In this document: piece by piece, positions 18,701 to 27,244 of the stretch | How positions within the stretch are numbered: the first letter of the stretch is position 1 | Layout of the letters: every line of letters begins with the position of its first letter | Origin: Bacillota bacterium | GTDB lineage: Bacteria > Bacillota > Dethiobacteria > Dethiobacterales > Dethiobacteraceae | Assembly (NCBI GenBank): GCA_012521405.1 | Contig: JAAYMK010000052.1 | Location: 1-58,026, forward strand | Direction: 5' to 3' | DNA length: 58,026 bases | The notes under the pieces: model-generated | The model's input: the letters and a program-made list of their open reading frames with translations, nothing else | Databases searched by the model: none | What the model was told of the DNA's origin: nothing | Position numbers and translations under genes: made by a program

Positions 18701-20185
18701 GTGGAAATTTTTAAACAAGTTTTACCGGTCTGGATTGCTCTGTTTCCCATTGTCATGACTTTTGTCATTTATTTTGTGCAAAAGCGATCGGAAAAACTAC
18801 GCAACGGTTTAGCGGTAGCCACTGCTGTGATTACCTTTGTTTCGGTGCTTTCATTGTTTCCTTTTATTGCTGCCGGCGAAATTATTGAAGTGCAGTTGTT
18901 TTCCTTGCTACCTAATGTGATGGTTTCCTTCCGGGTAGATGTTTTAAGTTTTTCCCTGTCGATTTTGTCATCTTTTGTCTGGATGTTGGCAACCATATAT
19001 TCGCTGGATTATATGCGCCATGAACACGGCGGCAACCGTTATTATCCCATTTTAACGGTTACTTTGGCCGGTTGTGTGGGGATCTTTTTAGCCGGTGATT
19101 TTTTCACACTGTTTCTCTTTTTTGAGTTAATGTCGCTGGCCTCTTATGTGCTTGTAATCCATGAAGAAACGGAAGAAGCTCTCCGTTCAGGGTACAAGTA
19201 TTTAATTATGACTATTATTGGCGGTTTAGCCCTCTTTTTTGGCATAGTTATTACATTTGAATTAGGCGGCTCCGTATCTTTGGGTGACGGTGTTTTAATT
19301 CAGGAACCGTCTTCCTTGGCTTTGGTGGCGTTTCTTGCTTACCTGGTGGGCTTTGGCATGAAAGCCGGGATGTTCCCGCTGCATGTCTGGTTGCCCGATG
19401 CACACCCGGTGGCTCCTTCTCCAGCCAGTGCTTTATTGTCAGGAATTATGCTAAAAACAGGTGCTTACGGTTTGCTGCGGGTAATCTACCAGGTCTTTGG
19501 CATGCCGCTTTTGCAGGAAACCGGCTGGATCACAATTTTAGCTGTCCTGGCCGTCATTTCCATTCTTTTAGGCTCGGCGGTGGCTTTAACGCAAGAAGAA
19601 CTAAAGCGTCGTTTAGCCTACTCCAGCATCGGGCAAATGGGATATATTTTGCTGGGGATGACCATTTTTACTGAACGCGCCCTGATTGGTGATATCTTTC
19701 ACATTTTCAGTCATGCCACCATGAAAAGTACCCTCTTTTTGGCGGCCGGTGCCATTATTTTGAAAACAGGTAAACGCAAAATTAAGGATTTGGGCGGAGT
19801 GGGCAGGCAAATGCCGCTGACCATGGCTGCCTTTACCTTGGCGGCCCTGGCCATGATCGGTATTCCTCCCATGAACGGTTTTGTCAGTAAATTAACACTT
19901 GCTTTAGGCGCCCTTGATGCGCGTCAACCGTTCTATGTAGTTGTTTTGCTCATCAGTAGTTTGTTAAACGCACTTTATTACCTGCCCATCGTGATTTCCG
20001 CTTTCTTTGGCAAGGAAGCGGAAGGTGAAAAAAGACTGGCAAAGATCAACGAAGCACCGGCAAAAATGCTGGTACCTGTTGTTGTCATTGCCGTGTGCAC
20101 GCTTTTGTTGGGTCTGGTACCTGTTAATATTCCTTTTGATCTTTCCCGCAAAGCGGCTGAGTTTTTATTCCGGGGAGGCTTTTAA
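18701..20185 (+). CDS. Complex I-like proton/cation antiporter subunit (NuoN/MrpD-like)
   Basis: An integral membrane protein of 494 residues and about 14 helices of the proton-conducting antiporter fold shared by NuoL/M/N, MrpA/D and HyfB/D/F. Signatures include FFELMSLASYVLVIHEE and PLHVWLPDAHPVAPSPASALLSG, with the helix-break TGAYGLLR and a conserved lysine in the discontinuous helices. It begins with GTG, with AAGGAG 10 bp upstream. No Mrp E/F/G or Nuo hydrophilic subunits are nearby; the only partner is the next gene, 5 bp downstream. It probably moves H+ or Na+, but the physiological partner enzyme is unknown. It adjoins rnf but is separately transcribed. Confidence 0.85.
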   Translation: MEIFKQVLPVWIALFPIVMTFVIYFVQKRSEKLRNGLAVATAVITFVSVLSLFPFIAAGEIIEVQLFSLLPNVMVSFRVDVLSFSLSILSSFVWMLATIYSLDYMRHEHGGNRYYPILTVTLAGCVGIFLAGDFFTLFLFFELMSLASYVLVIHEETEEALRSGYKYLIMTIIGGLALFFGIVITFELGGSVSLGDGVLIQEPSSLALVAFLAYLVGFGMKAGMFPLHVWLPDAHPVAPSPASALLSGIMLKTGAYGLLRVIYQVFGMPLLQETGWITILAVLAVISILLGSAVALTQEELKRRLAYSSIGQMGYILLGMTIFTERALIGDIFHIFSHATMKSTLFLAAGAIILKTGKRKIKDLGGVGRQMPLTMAAFTLAALAMIGIPPMNGFVSKLTLALGALDARQPFYVVVLLISSLLNALYYLPIVISAFFGKEAEGEKRLAKINEAPAKMLVPVVVIAVCTLLLGLVPVNIPFDLSRKAAEFLFRGGF

Positions 20186-20190
20186 TTATT

Positions 20191-22590
20191 ATGTTTTTTC
20201 TGGCTGCACAGGATTTGGCCACAATTGAAACTTTTTCCCTTTTGCCGCCAGCCGCAATTGCTGTGCCGCTTGTAGGCTCATTGGTGGTGCTGGGGGCGGA
20301 ACGCTTGGCTGCAAAATGGCGGAATGTCTTGGCAGTTTTGACGGCCCTACTAACTGTTGTTCTTGTCATGTTGATGCTGCCGCAAGTGCTGCAAACGCCG
20401 CTAAAGTATGAACTGCCAAAAATTATGCAGGTAGGCTTGCTTTTACGGGTGGATCTCTTTGGCTTTATTTTTGCTGCCCTCATGAGCATTATTTGGTTTT
20501 TGGCAACTTTGCATGCTGTGGCTTACATGGCCCATGAGCATGCCCAGGCTCGCTTTTTTGTTTTTCTTTTGGCGACGCTGGGCAGTTGCCTAGGTGTAGT
20601 GCTTTCCGGTGATTTAATTTCTTTGTTTTTATTTTTTGAAATGATGACTTTTTTCTCTTATGTCCTGGTGATCCATGAACAAACGCAGGAAGCCATGCAT
20701 GCCGGTGGCGTGATGCTCTATTTGAGTGTTGCCGGCGGCTTGGTAATCTTAATGGGGATTTTTCTCCTTTATGCTGGAATTGGCACTGCGGAAATTAAGC
20801 CCCTTTATGACTTTATTGCCCAAAGTGCTTTAAATCCTTATGTGCTGATGGCCCTCTTTATTGTTGGGTTTGGTATTAAAGCCGGGATGATACCCCTGCA
20901 TATTTGGCTGCCCAAGGCGCATCCGGTGGCACCATCACCGGCCAGCGCCTTGCTTTCGGCCTTAATGATTAAAACGGGAGCCTATGGGATTTTTCGCGTT
21001 GTTGGCATGATTTTTACCCCGGCACAGGTACCGGAGACGATTAGTGTGCTTCCGTCCATGGAGATGGGCTACCTGATTATCTGGATCGGGATTATAACGA
21101 TGTTTTTGGGCGCTTTCATGGCGCTTTTGTCTACAGGGGCGAAAAAAATTTTGGCATACAGTTCCGTCTCGCAAATGGGTTATATTCTCATGGGAATCGG
21201 TGTGGCGGCTTACTTGGGAGCCGAGGGCGCCATGGGTTTTGCCGGGGCCCTTTACCATATTATTAATCATGCTTTTTTCAAAGCAGGTTTTTTCCTGCTG
21301 GTTGGTTCTATTTATATGGTGACCCATGAATTGGATATCCGGGTCCTGGGCGGTCTACGGCATAAAGTCCCGTTTCTGATGGTTATCTTTTTGATTGCTT
21401 ATGCCGGTATTGGCGGTATTCCCGGTTTTAACGGTTATGTCAGTAAAACTTTATTGCATCATGCCATTGTGGAGGCGGCTACACACGGAGAGGCACCGCT
21501 TTTAATGTGGGCGGAAAAAATTTTTATGCTCACCAGTGCCATGACACTTTGTTATTTCGCCAAACTGTTCCGTGGCCTCTTTTTGGGCCGGGTGCCGGAA
21601 AAGTTTGCCAAGTTGGATTATAGTTTTTCCTGGCCGGTTTATACCGTCTTAAGCATTTTTGGTGCCATAATTCTTGCCATTGGTGTTTTTCCCCATTTCC
21701 TGCTGCAGAAAATCATTATCCCGTCCATGCAGTGGTTTACGTATGACAGCCATCTGGTGGAACATTTAAGGGAACTAAATGTTTGGAATTTACATGATTT
21801 ACAGGGCAGTGCGGTGGTGGTAATTATGGCCGTAATCTTATTTACACTCCTTGATCGTTTAGGCTTTTTTACTTTACGCTTACCTAAATGGCTCAGTGTG
21901 GAGTATTTATTCTACCTGCCGGCAGCCCGTTTTGTACAAAAAACATTTGCCCAAGCCTGTACTGCCTTTGATCGTGCGCTCAATTGTTTTTACCTGCAAA
22001 TCTCCGCAGTGGCCAGGAAATTATGCCTGTTATTTGTCCGTTTTGATACTGCCCTGAATACCACTTATGTCGGCTCCGGCAAGTTGGGCAAAGGTTTTGT
22101 GAAACGGTCAGAGCAGTTTGATGATGCTTTAAACCAAGCCTACACAATTTCCGCTGCCGGGGCGCGGAAACTGGTTGCTGGGACGGGGAAATTTGATCAG
22201 TCCCTGAACCGGGTTTATGAAACTTCCGCCGGCGGGGCACGTAAACTGGCTGAGCAAACAGAAAAGTTTGAGCGTTCGTTAAACGAAGTTTATGTCACAT
22301 CAGCCACTAAAGCGCGCAGCCTTGCCGCAGGCTCGGAAAAACTGGACAAAACTTTGAATCAAGCTTATGCCCGGTCTGGGCAGGCGGCGGAAAAAATTGT
22401 GCGCAGAACTGCTGATTTGGATGAATCTTTAAACACCGCCTATGAAAGTTCCGGCCGGCGTACTTTTACAATTTGGCGACGCTTGCAACTTTGGACCGGC
22501 TGGAGAAGCGTTAACTTTTATTTTGATATTTTTCTTGTGGCGATAGTGCTTGTTTTGTTTGTGATGATTATTTTTGCCTATCACAACTAA
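20191..22590 (+). CDS. Complex I-like antiporter subunit with seven 25-residue C-terminal repeats
   Basis: This 799-residue protein has the antiporter core in its first ~500 residues, with FFEMMTFFSYVLVIHEQT and PLHIWLPKAHPVAPSPASALLSALM as signatures, close to its upstream neighbour. After further membrane helices (to ~residue 570), residues 593-767 form seven exact 25-residue repeats with consensus FDxxLNxxYxxSaxxARKL. A final transmembrane helix (about 774-797) follows. The arrangement core - long amphipathic helical segment - terminal membrane helix resembles NuoL with its lateral helix HL, but the repeat is far longer. GGGGAGG precedes the ATG. Function beyond ion translocation is inference. 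Confidence 0.85.
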   Translation: MFFLAAQDLATIETFSLLPPAAIAVPLVGSLVVLGAERLAAKWRNVLAVLTALLTVVLVMLMLPQVLQTPLKYELPKIMQVGLLLRVDLFGFIFAALMSIIWFLATLHAVAYMAHEHAQARFFVFLLATLGSCLGVVLSGDLISLFLFFEMMTFFSYVLVIHEQTQEAMHAGGVMLYLSVAGGLVILMGIFLLYAGIGTAEIKPLYDFIAQSALNPYVLMALFIVGFGIKAGMIPLHIWLPKAHPVAPSPASALLSALMIKTGAYGIFRVVGMIFTPAQVPETISVLPSMEMGYLIIWIGIITMFLGAFMALLSTGAKKILAYSSVSQMGYILMGIGVAAYLGAEGAMGFAGALYHIINHAFFKAGFFLLVGSIYMVTHELDIRVLGGLRHKVPFLMVIFLIAYAGIGGIPGFNGYVSKTLLHHAIVEAATHGEAPLLMWAEKIFMLTSAMTLCYFAKLFRGLFLGRVPEKFAKLDYSFSWPVYTVLSIFGAIILAIGVFPHFLLQKIIIPSMQWFTYDSHLVEHLRELNVWNLHDLQGSAVVVIMAVILFTLLDRLGFFTLRLPKWLSVEYLFYLPAARFVQKTFAQACTAFDRALNCFYLQISAVARKLCLLFVRFDTALNTTYVGSGKLGKGFVKRSEQFDDALNQAYTISAAGARKLVAGTGKFDQSLNRVYETSAGGARKLAEQTEKFERSLNEVYVTSATKARSLAAGSEKLDKTLNQAYARSGQAAEKIVRRTADLDESLNTAYESSGRRTFTIWRRLQLWTGWRSVNFYFDIFLVAIVLVLFVMIIFAYHN
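21967..22491 (+). repeat. Seven in-frame 75-bp repeats encoding 25-residue helical units
   Basis: The seven copies start at 21967, 22042, 22117, 22192, 22267, 22342 and 22417, each exactly 75 bp. At the protein level positions 1 (F/L), 2 (D/E), 5 (L), 6 (N), 9 (Y) and 12 (S, except in the first copy) are nearly invariant. At the DNA level the copies differ widely, so the repeat is old and kept by selection on protein structure rather than recent expansion. Confidence 0.95.
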
Positions 22591-22605
22591 GAAGAAGGCT
22601 CTTTA

Positions 22606-22634
22606 TTGCAACGGCCCGGTGAACATGATAAACT
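22606..22634 (+). promoter_or_regulatory. Sigma-A promoter upstream of the Gx transporter gene
   Basis: The -35 TTGCAA (22606-22611) and -10 TAAACT (22629-22634) are spaced 17 bp, with TG at the extended position (22626-22627). It lies in the 95-bp gap after the antiporter pair. Confidence 0.6.
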
Positions 22635-22685
22635 GTTAAAGATGGTAAAGTCTTACCTGTATTTAACAAAGGAAGGTTAAATCTG

Positions 22686-23213
22686 TTGAAAATAAAAAAA
22701 CTTACCCATTTGGCATTATTAATTGCCTTTGCTTTAGTGATCCATACCGTAGAAAATGCCATCCCTGTGCCTTTGCCCATTCCCGGTGCCAAACTTGGTT
22801 TGGCCAATGTGATCACACTTTTAACTTTTGTTTTGTACGGTTTTGATGCGGCTTTAATAGTGTCTGCCGTACGCACCGTTTTAGGGAGCATTTTTGCCGG
22901 CAATTTTTTAGCTACCGGTTTTTATTTAAGTTTTTCCGGAGCCATCATTTCCACCATTGTTATGGCCGGCGGTATCCATGCGTGGCGTAAAGAGAAACTA
23001 TCTTTAGTTGCCGTGAGTATTCTGGGTGCAGCGGCGCATAATACCACACAAGTAACTGTGGCGGCCATGCTGATTGGCAATTTTAATTTAATTCCTTTGT
23101 ACTTGCCTTTACTGCTCATTATTGCTCTTCCTACCGGGTTTTTTACAGGGCTGGCCGTTACCTATACCGAGAAAGCACTAAAAAATGTTCTGGGCAGCCT
23201 TAGACAAAAATAA
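22686..23213 (+). CDS. Gx transporter / heptaprenyl diphosphate synthase component I-like membrane protein
   Basis: A 175-residue hydrophobic protein with about five transmembrane helices, resembling the family annotated as heptaprenyl diphosphate synthase component I or Gx transporter. Conserved features include AIPVPLPIPGAKLGLANVITLL near residues 25-46 and a histidine-asparagine motif AAAHNTTQ. It starts with TTG, with AAAGGAAGG 9 bp upstream. ECF S-component-like topology suggests substrate uptake, but its substrate is unknown. A terminator follows directly. The common partner (a small NusG-II/DUF protein) is not adjacent here. Confidence 0.75.
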   Translation: MKIKKLTHLALLIAFALVIHTVENAIPVPLPIPGAKLGLANVITLLTFVLYGFDAALIVSAVRTVLGSIFAGNFLATGFYLSFSGAIISTIVMAGGIHAWRKEKLSLVAVSILGAAAHNTTQVTVAAMLIGNFNLIPLYLPLLLIIALPTGFFTGLAVTYTEKALKNVLGSLRQK

Positions 23214-23225
23214 ATCATTTTATAG

Positions 23226-23253
23226 CCGGAAGTGTAAAACTTCCGGTTTTTTT
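23226..23253 (+). terminator. Intrinsic terminator after the Gx transporter gene
   Basis: The 8-bp stem CCGGAAGT/ACTTCCGG has a 5-nt loop and a T7 tail. The remaining 110 bp before maf contain a TTGACA at 23261 but no well-spaced -10. Confidence 0.88.
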
Positions 23254-23363
23254 GCAGGAATTGACAGAAGAAAAACGAAAAGAACCGTGTAGACGAAAGT
23301 AAAGAAAGAGAAAAATACTATCAGGTATATTTTCCAAGATTAACAGCAAGAGGGGAAAGACGG

Positions 23364-24002
23364 ATGACGAAAATTATTTTGGCTTCAGCTTCACCGCGCC
23401 GGGCGGAACTTTTACGGCAAATAGGTATTGACTTTGAGGTGCAGGTCAGCGGTGTGTCTGAAGAAAAAATTGCCGGCAAAGATCCGGCTAAACTGGTGGA
23501 ACAGCTGGCAAGGGCCAAAGCACTGGCCGTGGCAAAAAACCGGCCGCAAGAGCAAGCGGTGGTGATCGCAGCCGATACAGTAGTTTGCGTGGACGGCATG
23601 CTTTTAGGTAAACCAAAAGATGCTCAAGATGCCAAGCGTATGTTGCGCCTGCTTAGCGGGCGCAGTCATCAAGTGCTGACCGGCATTGCCGTGGTTGCTT
23701 TGCCGTTAGGGGAAGTTTTAAGCCACGTGGAAGTAACGGAAGTTTTTATGCGCCCACTTTCCGCCGCAGAGATTAATTGGTATATTGCCAGCGGTGAGCC
23801 CTTTGACAAAGCAGGCGGCTACGGCATTCAGGGCAAAGCGGCCGTTTTTGTGGAAAAAATCGCCGGTTGTTATTTTAATGTGGTGGGATTGCCTTTGGCG
23901 GCTTTATGGCAGCTGCTCAAAGAGCTTAATTTAGATCTAACCGGTAAGGGAGCTGGTAGAGATGACTCGGCGCCTGACCATCAAGGATCTGCCACCCACT
24001 GA
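23364..24002 (+). CDS. maf: Maf family nucleotide pyrophosphatase
   Basis: Maf proteins hydrolyse non-canonical or canonical nucleoside triphosphates (dTTP/UTP-type in Bacillus) and influence septum formation. The signature ILASASPRRAELLRQIGI opens the protein, with the later VVIAADTVV and GKPKDAQDAKRML motifs and KAGGYGIQGKAAVFVEKIAGCYFNVVGLP. At 212 residues it is some 15-20 longer than usual: the last ~13 codons run into radC, overlapping it by 41 bp, and carry a hydrophilic tail without family similarity. It starts the conserved maf-radC-mreBCD block. AGAGGGGAAAG is the RBS. Confidence 0.93.
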   Translation: MTKIILASASPRRAELLRQIGIDFEVQVSGVSEEKIAGKDPAKLVEQLARAKALAVAKNRPQEQAVVIAADTVVCVDGMLLGKPKDAQDAKRMLRLLSGRSHQVLTGIAVVALPLGEVLSHVEVTEVFMRPLSAAEINWYIASGEPFDKAGGYGIQGKAAVFVEKIAGCYFNVVGLPLAALWQLLKELNLDLTGKGAGRDDSAPDHQGSATH

Positions 24003-24648
24003 GCGCCCCCGGGAAAGATTAATAGCAAGCGGCACGAGCGTGCTTTCTGATGCGGAACTGCTGGCTATTTTATTGCGCAGCGGTACGGAACAGGAGACGG
24101 CCGTGGATTTGGCCGAACGCATTTTAGTGGAGATTGGGGGGCTGGCCAACTTACCCCGCTGTGGCCTGGAGGAATTAACCACCGTCAAAGGTGTGGGACC
24201 GGCAAAGGCGGTGACGCTCTTGGCGGCTGCTGAACTGGCAGTGCGCATAAGCAGCCGCCTGCGTACGGAAAAGGTGGTTATTTCTTCACCCCGGGATGTG
24301 GCCGGTTTAGTGATGGAAGAAATGCGCCACTATTTGCGTGAACATTTTCGCATTTTACTGCTGGATACAAAGAATAAAGTTATCGGTGTGGAGGAAATTT
24401 CCATCGGCAGTTTAAATGCTTCTGTGGTGCATCCGCGGGAGGTTTTTCGTCCGGCCATTCGGCGGGCTTGCGCCAGCCTCATTCTCATTCATAATCATCC
24501 CAGCGGCGACCCCACCCCCAGCCAAGAAGATCTGGAAGTTACCCGGCGCTTAAGGGAGGCGGGGAAGCTATTGGGAATTGAGGTTTTAGATCATTTAATC
24601 ATTGGTGATGGCAAATTTACTAGCTTGCGTGAGCAAGGCTTGCTGTAA
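23962..24648 (+). CDS. radC: RadC-family JAB domain protein
   Basis: RadC proteins carry an N-terminal helix-hairpin-helix (LEELTTVKGVGPAKAVTLLA) and a C-terminal JAB/MPN metal-binding domain with HNHPSGDPTPSQED, all zinc ligands intact. The cellular role remains uncertain; the old link to DNA repair is doubtful and the domain is that of a metal-dependent hydrolase. The 228-residue length is standard. The start is supported by AGGGAG 10 bp upstream inside maf. Confidence 0.95.
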   Translation: MTRRLTIKDLPPTERPRERLIASGTSVLSDAELLAILLRSGTEQETAVDLAERILVEIGGLANLPRCGLEELTTVKGVGPAKAVTLLAAAELAVRISSRLRTEKVVISSPRDVAGLVMEEMRHYLREHFRILLLDTKNKVIGVEEISIGSLNASVVHPREVFRPAIRRACASLILIHNHPSGDPTPSQEDLEVTRRLREAGKLLGIEVLDHLIIGDGKFTSLREQGLL

Positions 24649-24681
24649 ATGAGGAATGTCCTGGAAACACAAACTTGTCTA

Positions 24682-24711
24682 TTGTGTCCGGGGTTATAAC
24701 TGATATATAAT
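24682..24711 (+). promoter_or_regulatory. Promoter for the mreB operon
   Basis: A perfect -10 TATAAT (24706-24711) follows a -35 TTGTGT (24682-24687) at 18 bp. Transcription would start near 24718, before the preferred mreB start at 24751. Confidence 0.55.
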
Positions 24712-24750
24712 GATACTTAGCGATTCTAAATGAAGGGAGACGCTTTGCGG

Positions 24751-25788
24751 ATGCGCTTTATTACGAAATATTTTTCTCGAAATATCGGGATAGATCTAGG
24801 AACAGCAAACACGATCGTTTTTGTCAAAGGAAAGGGAATTGTTTTGCGCGAGCCATCGGTAGTGGCCATTCGCCGCGATACAGGTACTATTTTAGAAGTG
24901 GGTGAAGAAGCAAAGCGGATGATCGGGCGTACCCCAGGAAATATTGTGGCCATACGGCCCATGAAAGATGGCGTGATTGCTGATTTTGACGTGACGCAGA
25001 CGATGCTGCGCCACTTTATTGCCAAAGCATATAAACGTAAAACCATGTTTAAGGCACAAGTTGTTGTCTGTGTTCCTTCCGGGGTGACCGAAGTAGAAAA
25101 ACGTGCTGTCATCGATGCTACCAAACAAGCCGGGGCCAAGGAAGCTTTTTTAATTGAGGAGCCCATGGCGGCAGCCATTGGTGCCGGATTGCCTGTGGAA
25201 GAACCTACAGGAAGTATGATTGTTGACATCGGTGGCGGCACCACGGAAGTGGCCATTATTTCCCTGGGAGGAATTGTGACCAGTCGCTCCATCCGCGTCG
25301 GCGGAGATGAGATGGACCAGGCCATTGTCCAATATATTAAGAAGAATTACAATTTAATGATTGGTGAACGTACCGCCGAGGAAATTAAAGTGGAGATCGG
25401 GACCGCCATGCGCGATGAAGAAAATCCGAAAACCATGGAAATTCGCGGACGGGATTTAGTCAGCGGTTTGCCAAAAACACAAGAGATCAGTGATGCGGAA
25501 ATTGAAATGGCATTGGCAGATCCGGTGGCCGGTATCCTGGAGGCCATTAAAATCACTTTGGAGAAATCACCGCCTGAACTGGCTGCAGATATTATGGACA
25601 AGGGCATTGTCATGACCGGCGGCGGAGCGCTTTTACACGGTTTGGACAAGTTGGTGGCCAAGGAAACAGGAATGCCCGTTTATATTGCCGAAAATCCACT
25701 GGATTGTGTGGCGCTGGGAGCAGGAAAAGCGCTGGCAGAAATAGAACTGCTACGCCGCGTTGCCCTTACGCCACGTAGAGTCGGCTGA
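24751..25788 (+). CDS. mreB: Rod shape-determining protein MreB
   Basis: The actin homologue that organises lateral wall synthesis in rods. The family signature [21 protein letters not shown] opens the protein, and the actin-fold motifs [15 protein letters not shown] and [13 protein letters not shown] follow. The ATG at 24751 (345 residues) is preferred because AAGGGAG precedes it; an upstream in-frame ATG at 24730 lacks an RBS and lies close to the transcription start. It leads mreB-mreC-mreD-mrdA, a complete elongasome module. Confidence 0.95.
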   Translation: MRFITKYFSRNIGIDLGTANTIVFVKGKGIVLREPSVVAIRRDTGTILEVGEEAKRMIGRTPGNIVAIRPMKDGVIADFDVTQTMLRHFIAKAYKRKTMFKAQVVVCVPSGVTEVEKRAVIDATKQAGAKEAFLIEEPMAAAIGAGLPVEEPTGSMIVDIGGGTTEVAIISLGGIVTSRSIRVGGDEMDQAIVQYIKKNYNLMIGERTAEEIKVEIGTAMRDEENPKTMEIRGRDLVSGLPKTQEISDAEIEMALADPVAGILEAIKITLEKSPPELAADIMDKGIVMTGGGALLHGLDKLVAKETGMPVYIAENPLDCVALGAGKALAEIELLRRVALTPRRVG

Positions 25789-25808
25789 GCCAGGAAGGCC
25801 GTTGAAAG

Positions 25809-26723
25809 GTGAAATCTGTGCTTGTGCCCAAAAAAAAGAAAAAGCAACACTATAAAAGAATAGGCATATTACTGCTGGTATTGGCTGTACTGCTGGTGTT
25901 GGCAGCTTCTACTGCCCACAGGCAGGGGGTTTCCTTTCCCGAAGAAGTCCTGCAGGTGATTGTGGCCCCTGTCCAAGGGGCCTTTCAACGTTTAACTGTT
26001 ACGGTGAAGGAGTTCGCTGCTACGCTCAAAAACTTCCGGCAGCTTAAACAGGAAAATGAAGAACTCCGTCAAAAACTGGCAGAAGCAATTACTTTGGAGG
26101 CGCGTTTAAATGAATTGCGTAAGGAAAATGCCAGATTACGCCGCATGCTTGAACTGAAGGAAGCTACCACTTATGATTTAATTGCGGCGGAAGTAATTGC
26201 CCGGGATCCGGCTAGATGGTTCGATACGGTGACCATTAATAAAGGTAGCATACATGGCGTCCGGGAAAAAATGGCGGTTATTACCACCGATGGTTTAATT
26301 GGCAATATTTTAGCTGTGACACCCACCACCGCCCAGGTTTTACTGCTCACTGATTCACGCCGCGGTGTGGCTGTGGCTGCCATGGTGCAGCGTTCACGGG
26401 AACCGGGTGAAGTGGGAGTGGTGGAAAATGACCCGGGTAAACCGGGTTTATTAAGGATAAAAGATTTGCCGCGGGAAGCCAATATTCTTCCCGGCGATAC
26501 CATTATTTCCTCCGGATTGGGCGGTGTGTTTCCGAAAGGTTTTGTCATTGGTTATGTCTTAGAAACAGGTGTGGACGAGCTGGGATTGACGCAATATGCC
26601 ACTTTACAGCCGGCGGCAAATTTTAATCGTTTAGAAGAAGTTTTTGTGGTAGTTCCCCAAGAAGATGCCATAGATTTACCGGAGGAAGCAGAAATGGAGG
26701 AACCGGAAGGGGATGCTTATTAG
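25809..26723 (+). CDS. mreC: Rod shape-determining protein MreC
   Basis: MreC is a bitopic scaffold that links MreB to PBP2. The 304-residue protein has a basic cytoplasmic N-terminus (KKKKKQHYKR), one membrane helix (about 20-36), a coiled coil (FRQLKQENEELRQKLAEAITLEARLNELRKEN, split here as one continuous helix) and the C-terminal beta domain with VITTDGLIGNI and SSGLGGVFPKGFVIG. The start is either GTG 25809 (AGGAAGG upstream) or GTG 25818 (GAAAGGTG upstream); the choice changes three residues only. The acidic C-tail is unremarkable. Confidence 0.93.
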   Translation: MKSVLVPKKKKKQHYKRIGILLLVLAVLLVLAASTAHRQGVSFPEEVLQVIVAPVQGAFQRLTVTVKEFAATLKNFRQLKQENEELRQKLAEAITLEARLNELRKENARLRRMLELKEATTYDLIAAEVIARDPARWFDTVTINKGSIHGVREKMAVITTDGLIGNILAVTPTTAQVLLLTDSRRGVAVAAMVQRSREPGEVGVVENDPGKPGLLRIKDLPREANILPGDTIISSGLGGVFPKGFVIGYVLETGVDELGLTQYATLQPAANFNRLEEVFVVVPQEDAIDLPEEAEMEEPEGDAY

Positions 26724-27238
26724 TGGCTTATTTGATTACCTTTGTCTTATTTGTTGTCAGCCTTGCCATTGAAGGTTCTGTCTTTGCCCTGGCCGGTCCC
26801 GATGGTGTACACCCGGATCCTTTACTGGTGGTGGTAGTGGCTTTAGCAGTTTTGGCAGGTATGCGCAAAGGTGCCGTACTGGGATTATGTGCCGGTTTAC
26901 TGCAGGATATTATCTTTGGGGCACCTTTAGGTTTTTTTGCTGCCGTGAAGCTGCCGGTGGGGGCTTTGGCCGGTCTAATTGCTGAAGATATTTATAAAGA
27001 TTTTATTTTGGCTCCCATGCTGCTTGTTGCTTTTTTTACTTTAAGCGGTGATGTTTTCATATATTTCTTGGCAAAACTTTTTGACGTGCCCATAGTTTTC
27101 TCTTTAAGAGCATATTTGCAAAATTATATTTTGCCCCGCATGCTTATGCATTTTTTTCTCATGGGGCTTCTTTATCCTTTTCTGTATCGCGCACATAAAC
27201 GGAAGCTTTTATTTGAAGAAAGTTATCTTGAGGAGTAA
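26723..27238 (+). CDS. mreD: Rod shape-determining protein MreD
   Basis: A small membrane protein (171 residues, about five helices) of the elongasome. It starts with GTG sharing one base with the mreC stop, so it is translationally coupled. The conserved pattern GLLQDIIFGAPLGFFA in the second half of the domain is typical of MreD. Sequence conservation in this family is weak, so the assignment also rests on position between mreC and mrdA. Confidence 0.9.
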   Translation: MAYLITFVLFVVSLAIEGSVFALAGPDGVHPDPLLVVVVALAVLAGMRKGAVLGLCAGLLQDIIFGAPLGFFAAVKLPVGALAGLIAEDIYKDFILAPMLLVAFFTLSGDVFIYFLAKLFDVPIVFSLRAYLQNYILPRMLMHFFLMGLLYPFLYRAHKRKLLFEESYLEE

Positions 27239-27244
27239 AGAAAG

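Noticed and set aside
23261-23293. TTGACA promoter for maf
   Set aside because: No -10 hexamer lies at an acceptable distance; the nearest TGTAGA is 21 bp away.
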